Counted from the stretch's first letter, positions 24,902 to 33,654 are shown. The stretch is 64,000 nucleotides of DNA from Lawsonibacter hominis (GCF_014287895.1 NZ_JACOPP010000012.1:33017-97016); one strand, 5' to 3'. Numbers and translations: made by a program. Notes: a model not told the origin generated them from the letters alone.

Positions 24902-26182
24902 TCAGCGGATCTTCCGCGCTTCCAGATAGAAGCGCTTGTCGTGGGCCTCCCCCATGGAGAAGGTTTTGCGGGGGAGGACCCCGTCATGGATCACGGTGGG
25001 AAACAGCTGCTGCTTGCCCATGGCGGGCAGCAGGAAGCCGAGGTTGCCCGGCTTGAGGGAGAGCTCCCGCGTCACGCCGGCGCCGTGGATGTAGTCGACG
25101 CGGCCCCCATGCAGGCGGGTGTACTCGTCCAGGAAGCTCTGAAGCGTGCCCACCTCCAGTTGGGCCTGAGGATGGGGCACGGTAACGGCTCCGCAGCCGT
25201 CGGCGTGGACATAGCGCAGCACATGGCCCTCCCCCTCGCCCGAATAGGCGCCGGGGTACGCCTCCAGCAGCGCTTCCAGCAGCGCCTCCGGCTCCACGCC
25301 GAAGGCCACACGGTGGATGGGCTCGAACTCCAGGGAAGCGTCGTGGAGGTTCACCAGCTCACACAGGGCGTAGCGGGCGGGCAGGTCCGTCCACTGGTCC
25401 GGGCTGGTCAGGCGCTTCTGCCGCTCGTAGCATTCCTTTGCGGTGGCCAGAGAGTGGTTGCCGTCTCCCACGGCAAAGAGAAGCACCGGCTCGTCCTGCG
25501 TGCCGTAGCGGGCGTTGAAGGCGGCCGGGTCGGCCAGTGCGCGCAGGGCGGCGGCCACCTGTTCCGCCGCGGCCCGGTCCAGTCTCCAGCCGGACACGCG
25601 GCCGCCGTGCTCCATCAATTCGAAGTCATAGAGCGCCTCGAAGTCCCCCTTCCGTGCCGTCAGGGGCTCGATCACCGTTTTGTCCGGATCGTCGGTGAGC
25701 AGCATCACGTGGGGCAGCTCCAAAGGGGCGTTTTTCCGCACCGCCACGCGGGGCGGGATGCGGGAGAGGACCGTGCCCTCGGTGGCGCGCACCTGGGCGG
25801 CGGCGCCGGGCTCATAGTCGTACTGCTCCAGATCCACCTTGCCCACCAGGCCCCGGCGCAGGCGCCCGTTGGAGAGCCGCCGCTCCACGTAGATCAGGCT
25901 TTCGGGCAGTTCTCTGAAGCAGCCCTCCCGCAGATAGCGGGTCATGGTGTTGTTTACCTCCACGATGTCGGTCTCCACATTGGGCCCGTCCAGGCAGCTC
26001 TCCGGCAGGATGAGCCGCAGGGCGGACGGCGCGGCGCCCACGGTTTCCTCCACCCGCTGCCAATACTCCGGCTGAGAGGTATACTGGTCGCAGGCCACCA
26101 CGGACCATTTCCCGTAAGCACAGTTCTGGGGCAGCAGGACATCCGCCGGGGAAAACGCCAGGCCGTCAAATTGCTGTGTCAT
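24902..26182 (-). CDS. DUF1015 family protein (SerK-related)
   Basis: A 426-residue protein of the DUF1015 family, whose archaeal member SerK is a free-serine kinase. Recognisable segments are CAYGKWSVVACDQYTSQPEYW near residue 25, the AVGDGNHSLATAKECYE region near 235 and a C-terminal FPTVIHDGVLPRKTFSMGEA. It sits between a ThrH-type phosphatase and ispE in an operon headed by an Lrp regulator and an aminotransferase, which supports a role in serine/phosphoserine metabolism. The activity of bacterial members is not established to my knowledge. Start: ATG 26182 chosen; GTG 26191 is also possible. Confidence 0.8.
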   Translation of the reverse strand: MTQQFDGLAFSPADVLLPQNCAYGKWSVVACDQYTSQPEYWQRVEETVGAAPSALRLILPESCLDGPNVETDIVEVNNTMTRYLREGCFRELPESLIYVERRLSNGRLRRGLVGKVDLEQYDYEPGAAAQVRATEGTVLSRIPPRVAVRKNAPLELPHVMLLTDDPDKTVIEPLTARKGDFEALYDFELMEHGGRVSGWRLDRAAAEQVAAALRALADPAAFNARYGTQDEPVLLFAVGDGNHSLATAKECYERQKRLTSPDQWTDLPARYALCELVNLHDASLEFEPIHRVAFGVEPEALLEALLEAYPGAYSGEGEGHVLRYVHADGCGAVTVPHPQAQLEVGTLQSFLDEYTRLHGGRVDYIHGAGVTRELSLKPGNLGFLLPAMGKQQLFPTVIHDGVLPRKTFSMGEAHDKRFYLEARKIR

Positions 26183-26205
26183 GTTCCTCACCCGCCTTTG
26201 CAGCG

Positions 26206-26808
26206 TTAGTCCATCGCCGCTTTGATGGCGGCCAGAAGCTCGTCGAAGGTCTCGTAGGCGGGCAGCTCTGGGTGGTCCGCCTTGATCTTGTCGGTGCTCT
26301 TGAACAGGAAACCCGCCTTACTGGCCTGGATCATCCCCAGATCGTTGTAGCTGTCCCCGCTGGCGATGGTCTCATACCCGATGGACTGCAGCGCCCGCAC
26401 GGTCGTCAGCTTGGACTGGGGGCAGCGCATCCGAAAACCGGTGATGCTCCCGTCGCCGGCCACCTCCAGCGTATTGCAGAAGATGGTGGGCCAGTCCAGC
26501 TTTTTCATCAGGGGCTTGGCAAACTGCTCAAAGGTATCGCTGAGAATAATGACCTGGGTCAGTGTGCGCAGCTCGTCTAAAAACTCCTTCGCGCCGGGCA
26601 GCGGATCGATGCCGGCGATGGTCTGCTGGATCTCCTTCAGGCCCAGGCGATGCTCCCGGAGGATGTTCAGGCGGTACTGCATCAGCTTGTTGTAGTCGGG
26701 CTCGTCCCGGGTGGTGCGCTTGAGCTCGGGGATCCCGCTGGCCTGGGCAAATGCGATCCAGATCTCGGGCACCAGTACGCCCTCCATATCCAGACAAGTA
26801 ATGTACAT
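26206..26808 (-). CDS. thrH: ThrH-type phosphoserine phosphatase / homoserine phosphotransferase
   Basis: A 200-residue HAD-superfamily enzyme. In Pseudomonas ThrH dephosphorylates phosphoserine and can pass the phosphate to homoserine. The sequence opens YITCLDMEGVLVPEIWIAFA, matching the ThrH form DxEGV of HAD motif I. Motif II is VIILSDTF near 95 and motif III/IV IASGDSYNDLGMI near 150. The start follows AGGAGG with 8-nt spacing. Its operon with an aminotransferase and a SerK-like gene points to serine or homoserine phosphate metabolism. Confidence 0.9.
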   Translation of the reverse strand: MYITCLDMEGVLVPEIWIAFAQASGIPELKRTTRDEPDYNKLMQYRLNILREHRLGLKEIQQTIAGIDPLPGAKEFLDELRTLTQVIILSDTFEQFAKPLMKKLDWPTIFCNTLEVAGDGSITGFRMRCPQSKLTTVRALQSIGYETIASGDSYNDLGMIQASKAGFLFKSTDKIKADHPELPAYETFDELLAAIKAAMD

Positions 26809-26844
26809 TCGTGTTTCCTCCTGTTTTGATCGTATGACGGGGCG

Positions 26845-28032
26845 TTACTCCTCCCGCGCCTGCTTCTTTTTCAGGTTGGTCAGGAAGTTGTCCATGCGGG
26901 TCAGCGCCTCGGCAATGTCCTTCATACTGGTGGCATAGCAGCAGCGGACGAAGCCCTCGCCCCCGGCTCCGAAGGCGGAGCCGGCGATCACGGCCACCTT
27001 CTCTTCCATCAAAAAGCGCTCGCAGAAGTCATCGGAGGACAGCCCCGTGCTCCGGATATCCGGGAACACATAGAAGGCCCCCTTGGGTTCGAAGCAGGGC
27101 AGGCCGATGCGGCGCAGGCCCTCCACCAGATAGCGGCGGCGGCCGTCGTACTCGTCCCGCATGGCCTCGATATCCCTGTCGCCGTTGCGCATGGCCTCAA
27201 TGGCGGCATACTGGCTCACCGTGGGGGCGGACATAATGCCGAACTGGTGGAGCTTGAGCATCTGCTGGATGATCTCGGCCGGGCCGCACACATAGCCCAT
27301 GCGCCAGCCGGTCATGGCGTGGGATTTGGAGAAGCCGTTGACCACGATGGTGCGGTCTTTCAGCTGGGGCAGGTTGGCCGGGGAGACGTGGTGCTGGCCG
27401 TAGGTCAGCTCGGCGTAGATCTCGTCGGAGAGGACCATGATATCGGTGCCCTCCAGCACCTGGGCCACCGCCTCCAGGTCCGCCCGCTCCATGATGCCGC
27501 CGGTGGGGTTGCAGGGGAACGGGAGCACCAACAGCTTGGTGCGGGGCGTGATGGCGCTTTTGAGCGCTTCGGCGGTAAGGCGGAACTCGTGCTCCGCCTT
27601 CAGTTCCAGATACACCGGCGTTCCGCCCGCCATGGAGGTCAGCGGGCCGTAGCACACAAAGGAAGGCACCGGCACGATGACCTCGTCCCCCGGGTTGAGC
27701 AGGCAGCGCAGCGTCAGGTCGATGGCCTCGCTTCCGCCCACGGTGACAATGATCTGTTTGGCAAAATCATACTGCAGGTCGAAGCGGCGGTTCAGGTAGG
27801 CCGCAATTTCCCGGCGCAGCTCGGCCATACCGGCGTTTCCGGTGTACTTGGTGAAGCCCTTTTCCAGGGAGTAGATCCCGGCGTCCCGGATGTGCCAGGG
27901 GGTAACAAAATCCGGCTCCCCGATGCCCAGAGAGATGGCGTCTTTCATCTCCTCCAGAATATCGAAAAACCGGCGGATGCCGGAGGGCTTTACGTCCTTG
28001 ATGCGTTCGGACAGAAGCGTATCGTAGTTCAT
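26845..28032 (-). CDS. PLP-dependent aminotransferase, class I/II
   Basis: A 395-residue fold-type I aminotransferase. Key points: ISLGIGEPDF near residue 30, VTVGGSEAIDLTLR near 95, PFPCNPTGGIM near 165, SDEIYAELTYG near 195 and the PLP lysine in VNGFSKSHAMTGWRMGYV near 228. It resembles the aspartate/aromatic aminotransferase subgroup; the amino donor is not certain. It starts at ATG 28032, overlapping the stop of the upstream Lrp gene (ATGA), a common regulator-aminotransferase pairing in clostridia. thrH follows after 36 bp. Confidence 0.9.
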   Translation of the reverse strand: MNYDTLLSERIKDVKPSGIRRFFDILEEMKDAISLGIGEPDFVTPWHIRDAGIYSLEKGFTKYTGNAGMAELRREIAAYLNRRFDLQYDFAKQIIVTVGGSEAIDLTLRCLLNPGDEVIVPVPSFVCYGPLTSMAGGTPVYLELKAEHEFRLTAEALKSAITPRTKLLVLPFPCNPTGGIMERADLEAVAQVLEGTDIMVLSDEIYAELTYGQHHVSPANLPQLKDRTIVVNGFSKSHAMTGWRMGYVCGPAEIIQQMLKLHQFGIMSAPTVSQYAAIEAMRNGDRDIEAMRDEYDGRRRYLVEGLRRIGLPCFEPKGAFYVFPDIRSTGLSSDDFCERFLMEEKVAVIAGSAFGAGGEGFVRCCYATSMKDIAEALTRMDNFLTNLKKKQAREE

Positions 28033-28508
28033 GAGAAGATCCACTCCTTCGCCTGCTGCTCCTGCTTCTCAAAAATCAGGTGCTTTTCTTTGTATTTGTG
28101 AAGAATGAAGTGGGTGGCGGTCCCGGTCACATCCTCCAGGGTGGACAGGCGCTCCCCCACGAACTGGGCGACCTCCTTCAGGGTACGGCCGGAAATGATG
28201 ACGGTCAGGTCGTAGGCGCCGCTCATGAGGTAGACGCTCTCCACCTCGTCGTACTGGTAGATGCGCTCGGCCACCCGGTCAAAGCCCTCGCCCCGCTGTG
28301 GGGTCACCTTCACCTCGATGAGTGCGGTGACCGACTCCCGGTCGGTCCGGTCCCAGTCCACGATGGCCTTATAGCCCAAAATGACCTTCTCTTCTTCATA
28401 CTTCCGGATCGCCGCCTTGGCTTCTTCTTCCGTCATACCGGCCATGGATGCAAGCTGTCCGGTGGTCAGCGTGCAATCGTCTTCCAAAAGCTGGAGCAAC
28501 TTTTTCAT
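28029..28508 (-). CDS. Lrp/AsnC-family transcriptional regulator
   Basis: A 159-residue feast/famine regulator. The N-terminal winged HTH covers residues 1-55 (LLQLLEDDCTLTTGQLASMA) and the C-terminal amino-acid-binding RAM domain about 65-140 (EVKVTPQRGEGFDRVAERIY, then YLMSGAYDLTVIISGRTL). It heads the aminotransferase-thrH-DUF1015-ispE operon and probably senses an amino acid linked to it. The start at 28508 lies 6 nt after GGAGGG; the ATG at 28514 touches that site. A strong promoter lies upstream. Confidence 0.92.
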   Translation of the reverse strand: MKKLLQLLEDDCTLTTGQLASMAGMTEEEAKAAIRKYEEEKVILGYKAIVDWDRTDRESVTALIEVKVTPQRGEGFDRVAERIYQYDEVESVYLMSGAYDLTVIISGRTLKEVAQFVGERLSTLEDVTGTATHFILHKYKEKHLIFEKQEQQAKEWIFS

Positions 28509-28574
28509 TGCCATCCCTCCTGCTGATTCGTTTCCATCATGATTGTACCTCTATAATGAGCCTAATTGGATCTT

Positions 28575-28603
28575 ATTATATACGACTGCGCAGCCGATTA
28601 CAA
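28575..28603 (-). promoter_or_regulatory. Promoter of the lrp operon
   Basis: On the minus strand TTGTAA (28603..28598), a 17-bp spacer and consensus TATAAT (28580..28575), about 65 bp before the gene. The AT-rich segment 28525-28700 also separates this operon from the divergent V-ATPase operon. Confidence 0.8.
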
Positions 28604-28712
28604 TAGAGCAATTCAAACTCATCCTTCCTGCACAAACTCCGCTGAAAGAACAAGCCGTATCTTTGGGAATCTTAGTCTATATTTCCCGTAGAAAACCGAA
28701 AACAGGAGTGAT

Positions 28713-28817
28713 ATGATAATGTCTCCCGGAACCGTACCGCGCGTTCTTCCGGCGTTTGGAACGGTTCCAAACTTTCGCATGCTTCGGAGGTGTTCGGTAT
28801 GGAATACGCGGATATGA
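28713..28817 (+). CDS. Possible short leader ORF before the V-ATPase operon
   Basis: ATG 28713 (or 28719) follows AGGAG by 4-10 nt and opens a 34-codon frame, product MIMSPGTVPRVLPAFGTVPN followed by 14 more residues. It stops at 28817, inside the first ATPase gene (start 28799). The overlap suggests translational coupling. A perfect inverted repeat, GTTTGGAAC-G-GTTCCAAAC, lies within it at 28754-28772. It could be fortuitous. Confidence 0.3.
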   Translation: MIMSPGTVPRVLPAFGTVPNFRMLRRCSVWNTRI

Positions 28818-29122
28818 TCAGCCGGATCGTAGCGGCGGAGCACAACGCCAGGGCACTGGTGCAGCAGGCCAAGGAGAAGGAGTCCCACCTCCAGGAGGAC
28901 CTGGACGGAGATCTTGCCCGCATGCGGGAATCCTATCTGGAGCGGGCCCGCCACCGCCTGAGCCTGGTGGAACAGGAGGAGCAGGCTGCGGCGGCCGAGT
29001 CGATCCAGCGGTGGGATCAAAAGCTGGAAGAGGCCCTCAGCGCCGTGGAGTCCTCCTACGAAAAAAATAAGGAGCGCTGGGTGGACACCCTGTTCTCCAT
29101 GATCGTGGGCACAGCGCCGTGA
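28799..29122 (+). CDS. V-type ATPase NtpF/subunit H-like protein
   Basis: The first gene of the V-type ATPase operon encodes 107 residues, almost entirely charged alpha helix (ARALVQQAKEKESHLQEDLD and on). This is the pattern of the peripheral-stalk G/H (NtpF) subunit, which pairs with subunit E as a coiled coil linking the catalytic head to subunit I. The start follows CGGAGG by 8 nt. The stop overlaps the GTG start of ntpC. Identification rests mainly on position and helical composition. Confidence 0.75.
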   Translation: MEYADMISRIVAAEHNARALVQQAKEKESHLQEDLDGDLARMRESYLERARHRLSLVEQEEQAAAAESIQRWDQKLEEALSAVESSYEKNKERWVDTLFSMIVGTAP

Positions 29123-30177
29123 CCGGGGGACAAGCCCAATACGGCGCCCTGGCGGCCAAAGTAAAGGCGCTGTACGGCAAGCGGCTGCGTCTGGAGGACT
29201 TTCAGCACATGGCCGCTTTCAAAAGCGAGGCGGAGGTGCTGGAGTACCTGCGCGCCCACCCCAGCTGGAGCCGGGCCTCCGGCGTGCTCTCCACCGCCGG
29301 GTGGGACTATGTGGGCCGGGTGGAGGTGGAGGCCGCCCTCTGGAACGAGCTGCGGCTGGAATACCTGAGCCTGAGCCACTTCGTGCCCCGGCAGGACCGC
29401 GCTCTGATGGACTTCCGCGTCCGCATCGCGGAATACCAGGCGCTGCTCAACGCCCTCCGGCGGCTGCGCACCGGCAAATACGCCAAGGGCATGCCGCCCC
29501 CCTCCCCCATCGTGCTCCGGGGGAAGGTGGACTACCGCGCGCTGGAGGCCGCCCGCAGCTACGACGCCATCCTGGACGCCGCCCGCGGGAGCATCTACGC
29601 GCCCACGCTGCTCCACCTGCGTCCCGCGCCGGGCGCTCCCCTGCCGGACTACACGGTGTGCGAGTCTCTGCTGCGCTCGGCCTATTTTGCCCACATGCTG
29701 CGCATCGTCCGCAAGCAGTACGGCGGCGATACCCGGCAGGTTCTGCTGCGCTCCTTCGGGGAGCAGATCGACCTTTTGAACCTGATGCATGTGCTGCGGC
29801 TGAAGACCTATTTCCCCGGTACCGCCGCAGACACGTGTCTGACCATGCTCTATCCGTTCCAGTACCGGCTGAAGCCTGCCATGATCCACGCCCTGTGCGC
29901 CGCACCCGATGCCGCGGCGGTCTTCGCCCTGATCCGTCAGACTCCCTATGCCGCCAGCTTTGAGCGCGTGGAGGCGGCGGAGGTGGAGGAATATTACCGC
30001 CGGGCCTTTTACGCCTTCAACCGGCGCTGCCTGCTTACCGGGCCCCCTTCGATTTATACCGCCGTCGCTTATCTGGATCTGAAAGAGCTGGAACTGCAGG
30101 TGGTGGTGAATGTGATCGAATCGGTGAAATACGGCGTGCCTTACAACGAAAATCTCGCCCGACTGGTGGGGCAATGA
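29119..30177 (+). CDS. ntpC: V-type ATPase subunit C
   Basis: A 352-residue V-type/A-type ATPase subunit C (d-type), the funnel-shaped socket joining the central stalk to the K ring. It is mostly helical, with AAKVKALYGKRLRLEDFQHM at the start and the family-typical LRIVRKQYGG and ELQVVVNVIESVKYGVP near the end. It starts at GTG 29119, sharing GTGA with the stop of the preceding gene. In Enterococcus hirae the C gene lies later in the operon; here it comes second. Confidence 0.88.
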   Translation: MTGGQAQYGALAAKVKALYGKRLRLEDFQHMAAFKSEAEVLEYLRAHPSWSRASGVLSTAGWDYVGRVEVEAALWNELRLEYLSLSHFVPRQDRALMDFRVRIAEYQALLNALRRLRTGKYAKGMPPPSPIVLRGKVDYRALEAARSYDAILDAARGSIYAPTLLHLRPAPGAPLPDYTVCESLLRSAYFAHMLRIVRKQYGGDTRQVLLRSFGEQIDLLNLMHVLRLKTYFPGTAADTCLTMLYPFQYRLKPAMIHALCAAPDAAAVFALIRQTPYAASFERVEAAEVEEYYRRAFYAFNRRCLLTGPPSIYTAVAYLDLKELELQVVVNVIESVKYGVPYNENLARLVGQ

Positions 30178-30213
30178 CGCCCCCCGGAGGCGATCACGGA
30201 AGGAGATGACGCC

Positions 30214-32160
30214 ATGTCCGTCGTACCTATGAAGCTGCTCACCATGGCCGGGCCGCTGGAGCGGTTCGACGAAGTGGTGCGCACCTGCGTCATCGATCAG
30301 CAATTTCACCCTGAGAGCACCCTTCAGATGATGCACGGGGTAAAAGGCCTGATGGCGCTGGACTACAGCAATCCCTACGCCGCTCTGCTGCGCCGGGCGG
30401 AGGAGGTGGCCGACGAGGCGGGCGTGCCCCTGGATTACGCCCCCTTCGATCCGTCCCTGGATTCCGACGGCCTTTCGGCCTACTTCGACCAGCTGGAGCA
30501 GGAGATGCTCTCGCTGAAGCGGCGGCAGCAGACGCTTCAGCAGCAGGCGGAGGAGTCCCGCACCGCAGCGGAGCAGCTGGAGAACCTGCGGGGCCTGGGC
30601 ACCGATCTGGATGAGCTGTGGGGTCTGGACTATGTCCGCTTCCGCTACGGCTGGATGCCCCGGGAGACCTTTGACAGCTTTCAGGTGACCCTGAACGACG
30701 AAGAGGACATTTTTTTCTTTCCCACCACCCTGGGCTCCCACCGGGTCTACGGAGTATACTTTACCACCCAGGAGGCCCACCGGAGGGTGGACACGCTCTT
30801 CAACTCCCTTCACTTCACCCGCATCCATATCGACGTTCAGCCCCACGGCACCGCCGAGGCCGCCATCGCGGCCCTGGGCCGTCAGGCGGAGCAGGACGCG
30901 CTGGCAGCCGACCAGGCCGGGCGGGCCCTGGCCACCCGGCGGGCGGAGGAACGAAAGCGCCTGCTCTCCGGCTACTCCTATCTGCGCTATCAGAACGAGT
31001 GTTACGACCTGCGGCGGTATGCCTGCCGCAGCCGGGACAGCTTCTACCTGTCCGGCTGGGTGCCCGCGGAGGCGGTGAACGCCTTTCAGGAGAAGATGAG
31101 CCGGTTTCCCAACCTGTCCTGCGTGGTGGACGACGCGGGAGACGTGGAGTACCTGAAGCCCCCCACCAAGCTGAAAAACAGCTTTCTGGGCCGGGTGTTC
31201 CAGCCCTTTTTGGAGATGTACGGACTGCCCGCCTACAACGAAGCCGATCCCTCTCTCTTCATGGCCCTCACCTACTGCCTGTTCTTCGGCATCATGTTCG
31301 GAGACCTGGGCCAGGGGCTCTGCCTGGCCCTCATCGGGCTGGTGCTGGCCCGGTGGAAGAAATTGTGGCTGGGCAACATCATCGCCTGCTGCGGCCTGTC
31401 CGGCGCGGTGTTCGGCTGCGTATACGGCAGCGTCTTCGGTTTTGAGGATCTCCTGCCCGGCTTCAAGATCATGGAGGAGAGCACGCTCTCCGGCCTGGGC
31501 GTGGTGAGCAACGTGCTGCTGCTGCTGGTCGCCTCCATCCTGCTGGGCGTGTTTATGCTGCTGCTGGTGATGGTCATCAACATCTGCAACGGCGTGCGCC
31601 AGAAAAATTATGAAAAGATCCTGTTTGGTCCCAATGGGGCGGCGGGCATCGTCTTCTACGCCGGCGTTCTCATCGCCGGCGCGTCCGCTCTGCTGGGCGT
31701 GGATCTGGTTACCCCCGCCTATGTGCTTGGGGTGCTGGTGCTGCCGCTGGCGCTCATGCTCCTGCGCCAGCCTCTGTCCAAGCTGCTCGCCCGCGAAGCG
31801 GACTGGTACAAATTCAGCGTGGGCGAGGTGCTGGGCACCGGGTTCTTCGAGCTGTTCGAAACCCTGCTCAGCTACCTGACCAACACGCTGTCCTTCATGC
31901 GGGTGGGCGCTTACGCCATCACCCATGTGGGACTGATGCTGGTGGTGCACATGCTGGCCGAACTCTCCGGCGGCGTGGGCGGACCGGCGGGCATCGCGGT
32001 GCTGATCCTGGGCAATCTCTTCGTGATGGGCTTTGAGGGCCTGCTGGTGGGCATCCAGGTGCTGCGTCTGGAATTCTACGAGCTGTTCGGCCGCTTTTAC
32101 GACGACGGCGGCGTGGCCTTTGCGCCGAAGCAAATCAACTATTCCAGCCGTGTCAATTGA
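30214..32160 (+). CDS. ntpI: V-type ATPase subunit I (a-subunit)
   Basis: A 648-residue stator subunit that forms the ion half-channels. The N-terminal half (about 1-330) is cytosolic with two coiled coils (LEQEMLSLKRRQQTLQQQAE and a second near 240). The C-terminal half has about seven or eight membrane spans beginning with LTYCLFFGIMFGDLGQGLCL. The conserved channel arginine is in TNTLSFMRVGAYAITHVGL near residue 565. Ends FAPKQINYSSRVN. Strong ribosome site AAGGAG. Confidence 0.95.
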   Translation: MSVVPMKLLTMAGPLERFDEVVRTCVIDQQFHPESTLQMMHGVKGLMALDYSNPYAALLRRAEEVADEAGVPLDYAPFDPSLDSDGLSAYFDQLEQEMLSLKRRQQTLQQQAEESRTAAEQLENLRGLGTDLDELWGLDYVRFRYGWMPRETFDSFQVTLNDEEDIFFFPTTLGSHRVYGVYFTTQEAHRRVDTLFNSLHFTRIHIDVQPHGTAEAAIAALGRQAEQDALAADQAGRALATRRAEERKRLLSGYSYLRYQNECYDLRRYACRSRDSFYLSGWVPAEAVNAFQEKMSRFPNLSCVVDDAGDVEYLKPPTKLKNSFLGRVFQPFLEMYGLPAYNEADPSLFMALTYCLFFGIMFGDLGQGLCLALIGLVLARWKKLWLGNIIACCGLSGAVFGCVYGSVFGFEDLLPGFKIMEESTLSGLGVVSNVLLLLVASILLGVFMLLLVMVINICNGVRQKNYEKILFGPNGAAGIVFYAGVLIAGASALLGVDLVTPAYVLGVLVLPLALMLLRQPLSKLLAREADWYKFSVGEVLGTGFFELFETLLSYLTNTLSFMRVGAYAITHVGLMLVVHMLAELSGGVGGPAGIAVLILGNLFVMGFEGLLVGIQVLRLEFYELFGRFYDDGGVAFAPKQINYSSRVN

Positions 32161-32175
32161 TTGGAGGAATCTGAA

Positions 32176-32613
32176 ATGGTCAAATACGTGGTTCTGCTCT
32201 TTGCCGCCGGCGCGGTTTTCTCCCCCCTGTTTCTGATCGGCATCCGCCGCTATACCGGTCAAAAGGCCAAGCGGGCCCTGGGCGCCAACATCGCCAGCTT
32301 CTTCGCCTGCCTGATCCTGGCCAGCGCGGCCGGCATCGGCGGCACCGCCTCCGCAGCCGACGTTACGGCAGCCGCGGCGGCGGCCGGCGCCGGCGCCGGT
32401 CTGGCCGAAGGCCTCAAGTACGTGGGCGCCGCCCTGGCCGTGGGCCTGAGCGGCATCGGCGGCGGCATCGCCGTGGCCTCCTCCGCCTCCGCCGCCCTGG
32501 GCGCCATCTCGGAAAATGACAAGGCCTTCGGCAAGGCCCTCATCTTCGTGGGGCTTGCCGAAGGCGTGGCCCTGTACGGCCTGATCGTGGCGCTGCTGCT
32601 CCTGTTCGTATAA
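32176..32613 (+). CDS. ntpK: V-type ATPase subunit K (rotor ring), short form
   Basis: A 145-residue rotor subunit. Residues 1-25 form one hydrophobic segment and about 38-58 an Ala-rich hydrophobic segment that could be a signal-like span. Residues about 70-145 are a single c-type hairpin, with GLSGIGGGIAVASSASAALG in the first helix and the ion-carrying Glu in GLAEGVALYGLIVALLLLF in the second. The E. hirae protein has two such hairpins. The Gln and Ser ligands typical of Na+-binding rings are not seen by my alignment, which would favour protons. Starts after GGAGGAA. Confidence 0.88.
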   Translation: MVKYVVLLFAAGAVFSPLFLIGIRRYTGQKAKRALGANIASFFACLILASAAGIGGTASAADVTAAAAAAGAGAGLAEGLKYVGAALAVGLSGIGGGIAVASSASAALGAISENDKAFGKALIFVGLAEGVALYGLIVALLLLFV

Positions 32614-32686
32614 CGGCGGATTTCCGCAAACACGTTTCCCCGGGCCCCATGCACTGGGCCCGGCGGAACGGCTGTGAGGCTGTTTT

Positions 32687-32995
32687 ATGAAATACTTTGT
32701 CATCACCGACAGCACCGATACCCAGGTGGGCCTGCGCCTGGCCGGGATCGAGGGCGTAGTGGTCCGGGAGGAGTCCCAGGTGCGCTCCGCCGTGGAGGCC
32801 GCCGCCGCCGACCCGGAGATCGCCGTGCTGCTCATCACCGAGAAGCTGGCCGCGCTGTGCGGGGACCTCATCATCCCCATGAAGCAGAGCGCCCAGCGCC
32901 CCCTGGTGGTGGAGATCCCCGACCGCCACAGCGCCGGGCGCTCCCCCGATTCCATCACCCGCTATATCCGCGAGGCCATCGGCGTCAAGCTCTGA
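32687..32995 (+). CDS. ntpG: V-type ATPase subunit F (NtpG)
   Basis: A 102-residue Rossmann-like central-stalk subunit, starting MKYFVITDSTDTQVGLRLAG and containing AVLLITEKLA and the C-terminal RYIREAIGVKL. These are usual features of V/A-ATPase subunit F, which contacts subunit D. A GC-rich hairpin (CGGGCCC/GGGCCCG near 32640-32665) separates it from ntpK and may affect relative expression of the ring subunit. Confidence 0.9.
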   Translation: MKYFVITDSTDTQVGLRLAGIEGVVVREESQVRSAVEAAAADPEIAVLLITEKLAALCGDLIIPMKQSAQRPLVVEIPDRHSAGRSPDSITRYIREAIGVKL

Positions 32996-33018
32996 TGCGC
33001 TTCTAAGGAGGTTTCCAT

Positions 33019-33654
33019 ATGCCCGATATGAAAAAGAAGCTGGACCGCTTCACCGCCGCCATCCTGGCGCAGGCGACCCAGGAGACCGAGCGCACCCTGG
33101 ACGACGTGCGCCGCCGCCGGGACGAGGCCTACTCCGCCGCGGAGGATCAGGTCCTCCGGGAGGCCTATCAGTACATCCACCGGGAGGTCGCCCGCATCAA
33201 ATCCGAGTCCGGACGCGGCGTCTCCAAGCACATGTTGGACAACAAGCGCAAGCTCTATCTGCGCCGGGAACAGATGGCCCAGGAGACGTTCGCGCTGGTG
33301 CGGGAGAAGATCGGGGCCTTTACGAAAACGCCCGCCTATCTGTCCCGCCTGCGGGCCCTGCTGGACGAGGCCCTGGCCACCCTGTCCGGCAGCACGGAGG
33401 TACAGGTCTTTCTGCGCGCGGAGGACCTGCCCCTGGCGCAGGCGCTGCAGGCCTCCTGCGGGGGAGCGCGCCGCCTGACCTTCCGGGAGGGCGGCTTTCA
33501 GCTGGGCGGACTGGTGGCCGAGTCGGAGCAGCTGGGCCTGCGGGTGGATTCTTCCTTCGACAGCGCCGCCGGCGAGCTCTCCGGCCATTTTGCCGAGCTG
33601 TTCGGCATCTCCCTGTCCGACGACGATTCCCCGGAAGGAGGGAACGCGCAATGA
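33019..33654 (+). CDS. ntpE: V-type ATPase subunit E
   Basis: A 211-residue peripheral-stalk subunit: a long charged helix over residues 1-100 (TQETERTLDDVRRRRDEAYS and on) followed by a globular C-terminal domain with GGFQLGGLVAESEQLGLRVD. Starts after AAGGAGG. Its stop overlaps the ntpA start (ATGA), as is common in this operon type. Confidence 0.9.
   Translation: MPDMKKKLDRFTAAILAQATQETERTLDDVRRRRDEAYSAAEDQVLREAYQYIHREVARIKSESGRGVSKHMLDNKRKLYLRREQMAQETFALVREKIGAFTKTPAYLSRLRALLDEALATLSGSTEVQVFLRAEDLPLAQALQASCGGARRLTFREGGFQLGGLVAESEQLGLRVDSSFDSAAGELSGHFAELFGISLSDDDSPEGGNAQ

Noticed and set aside
32614..32686. Intrinsic terminator between ntpK and ntpG
   Set aside because: A CGGGCCC/GGGCCCG hairpin is present but has no T-run, and the operon clearly continues; it may only affect processing.
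29056..32958. 1,300-codon open frame on the minus strand
   Set aside because: It lies wholly antisense to the intact ntpC, ntpI and ntpK genes; the composition (long His/Gly/Gln/Val runs) is what high-GC coding DNA gives on the opposite strand.
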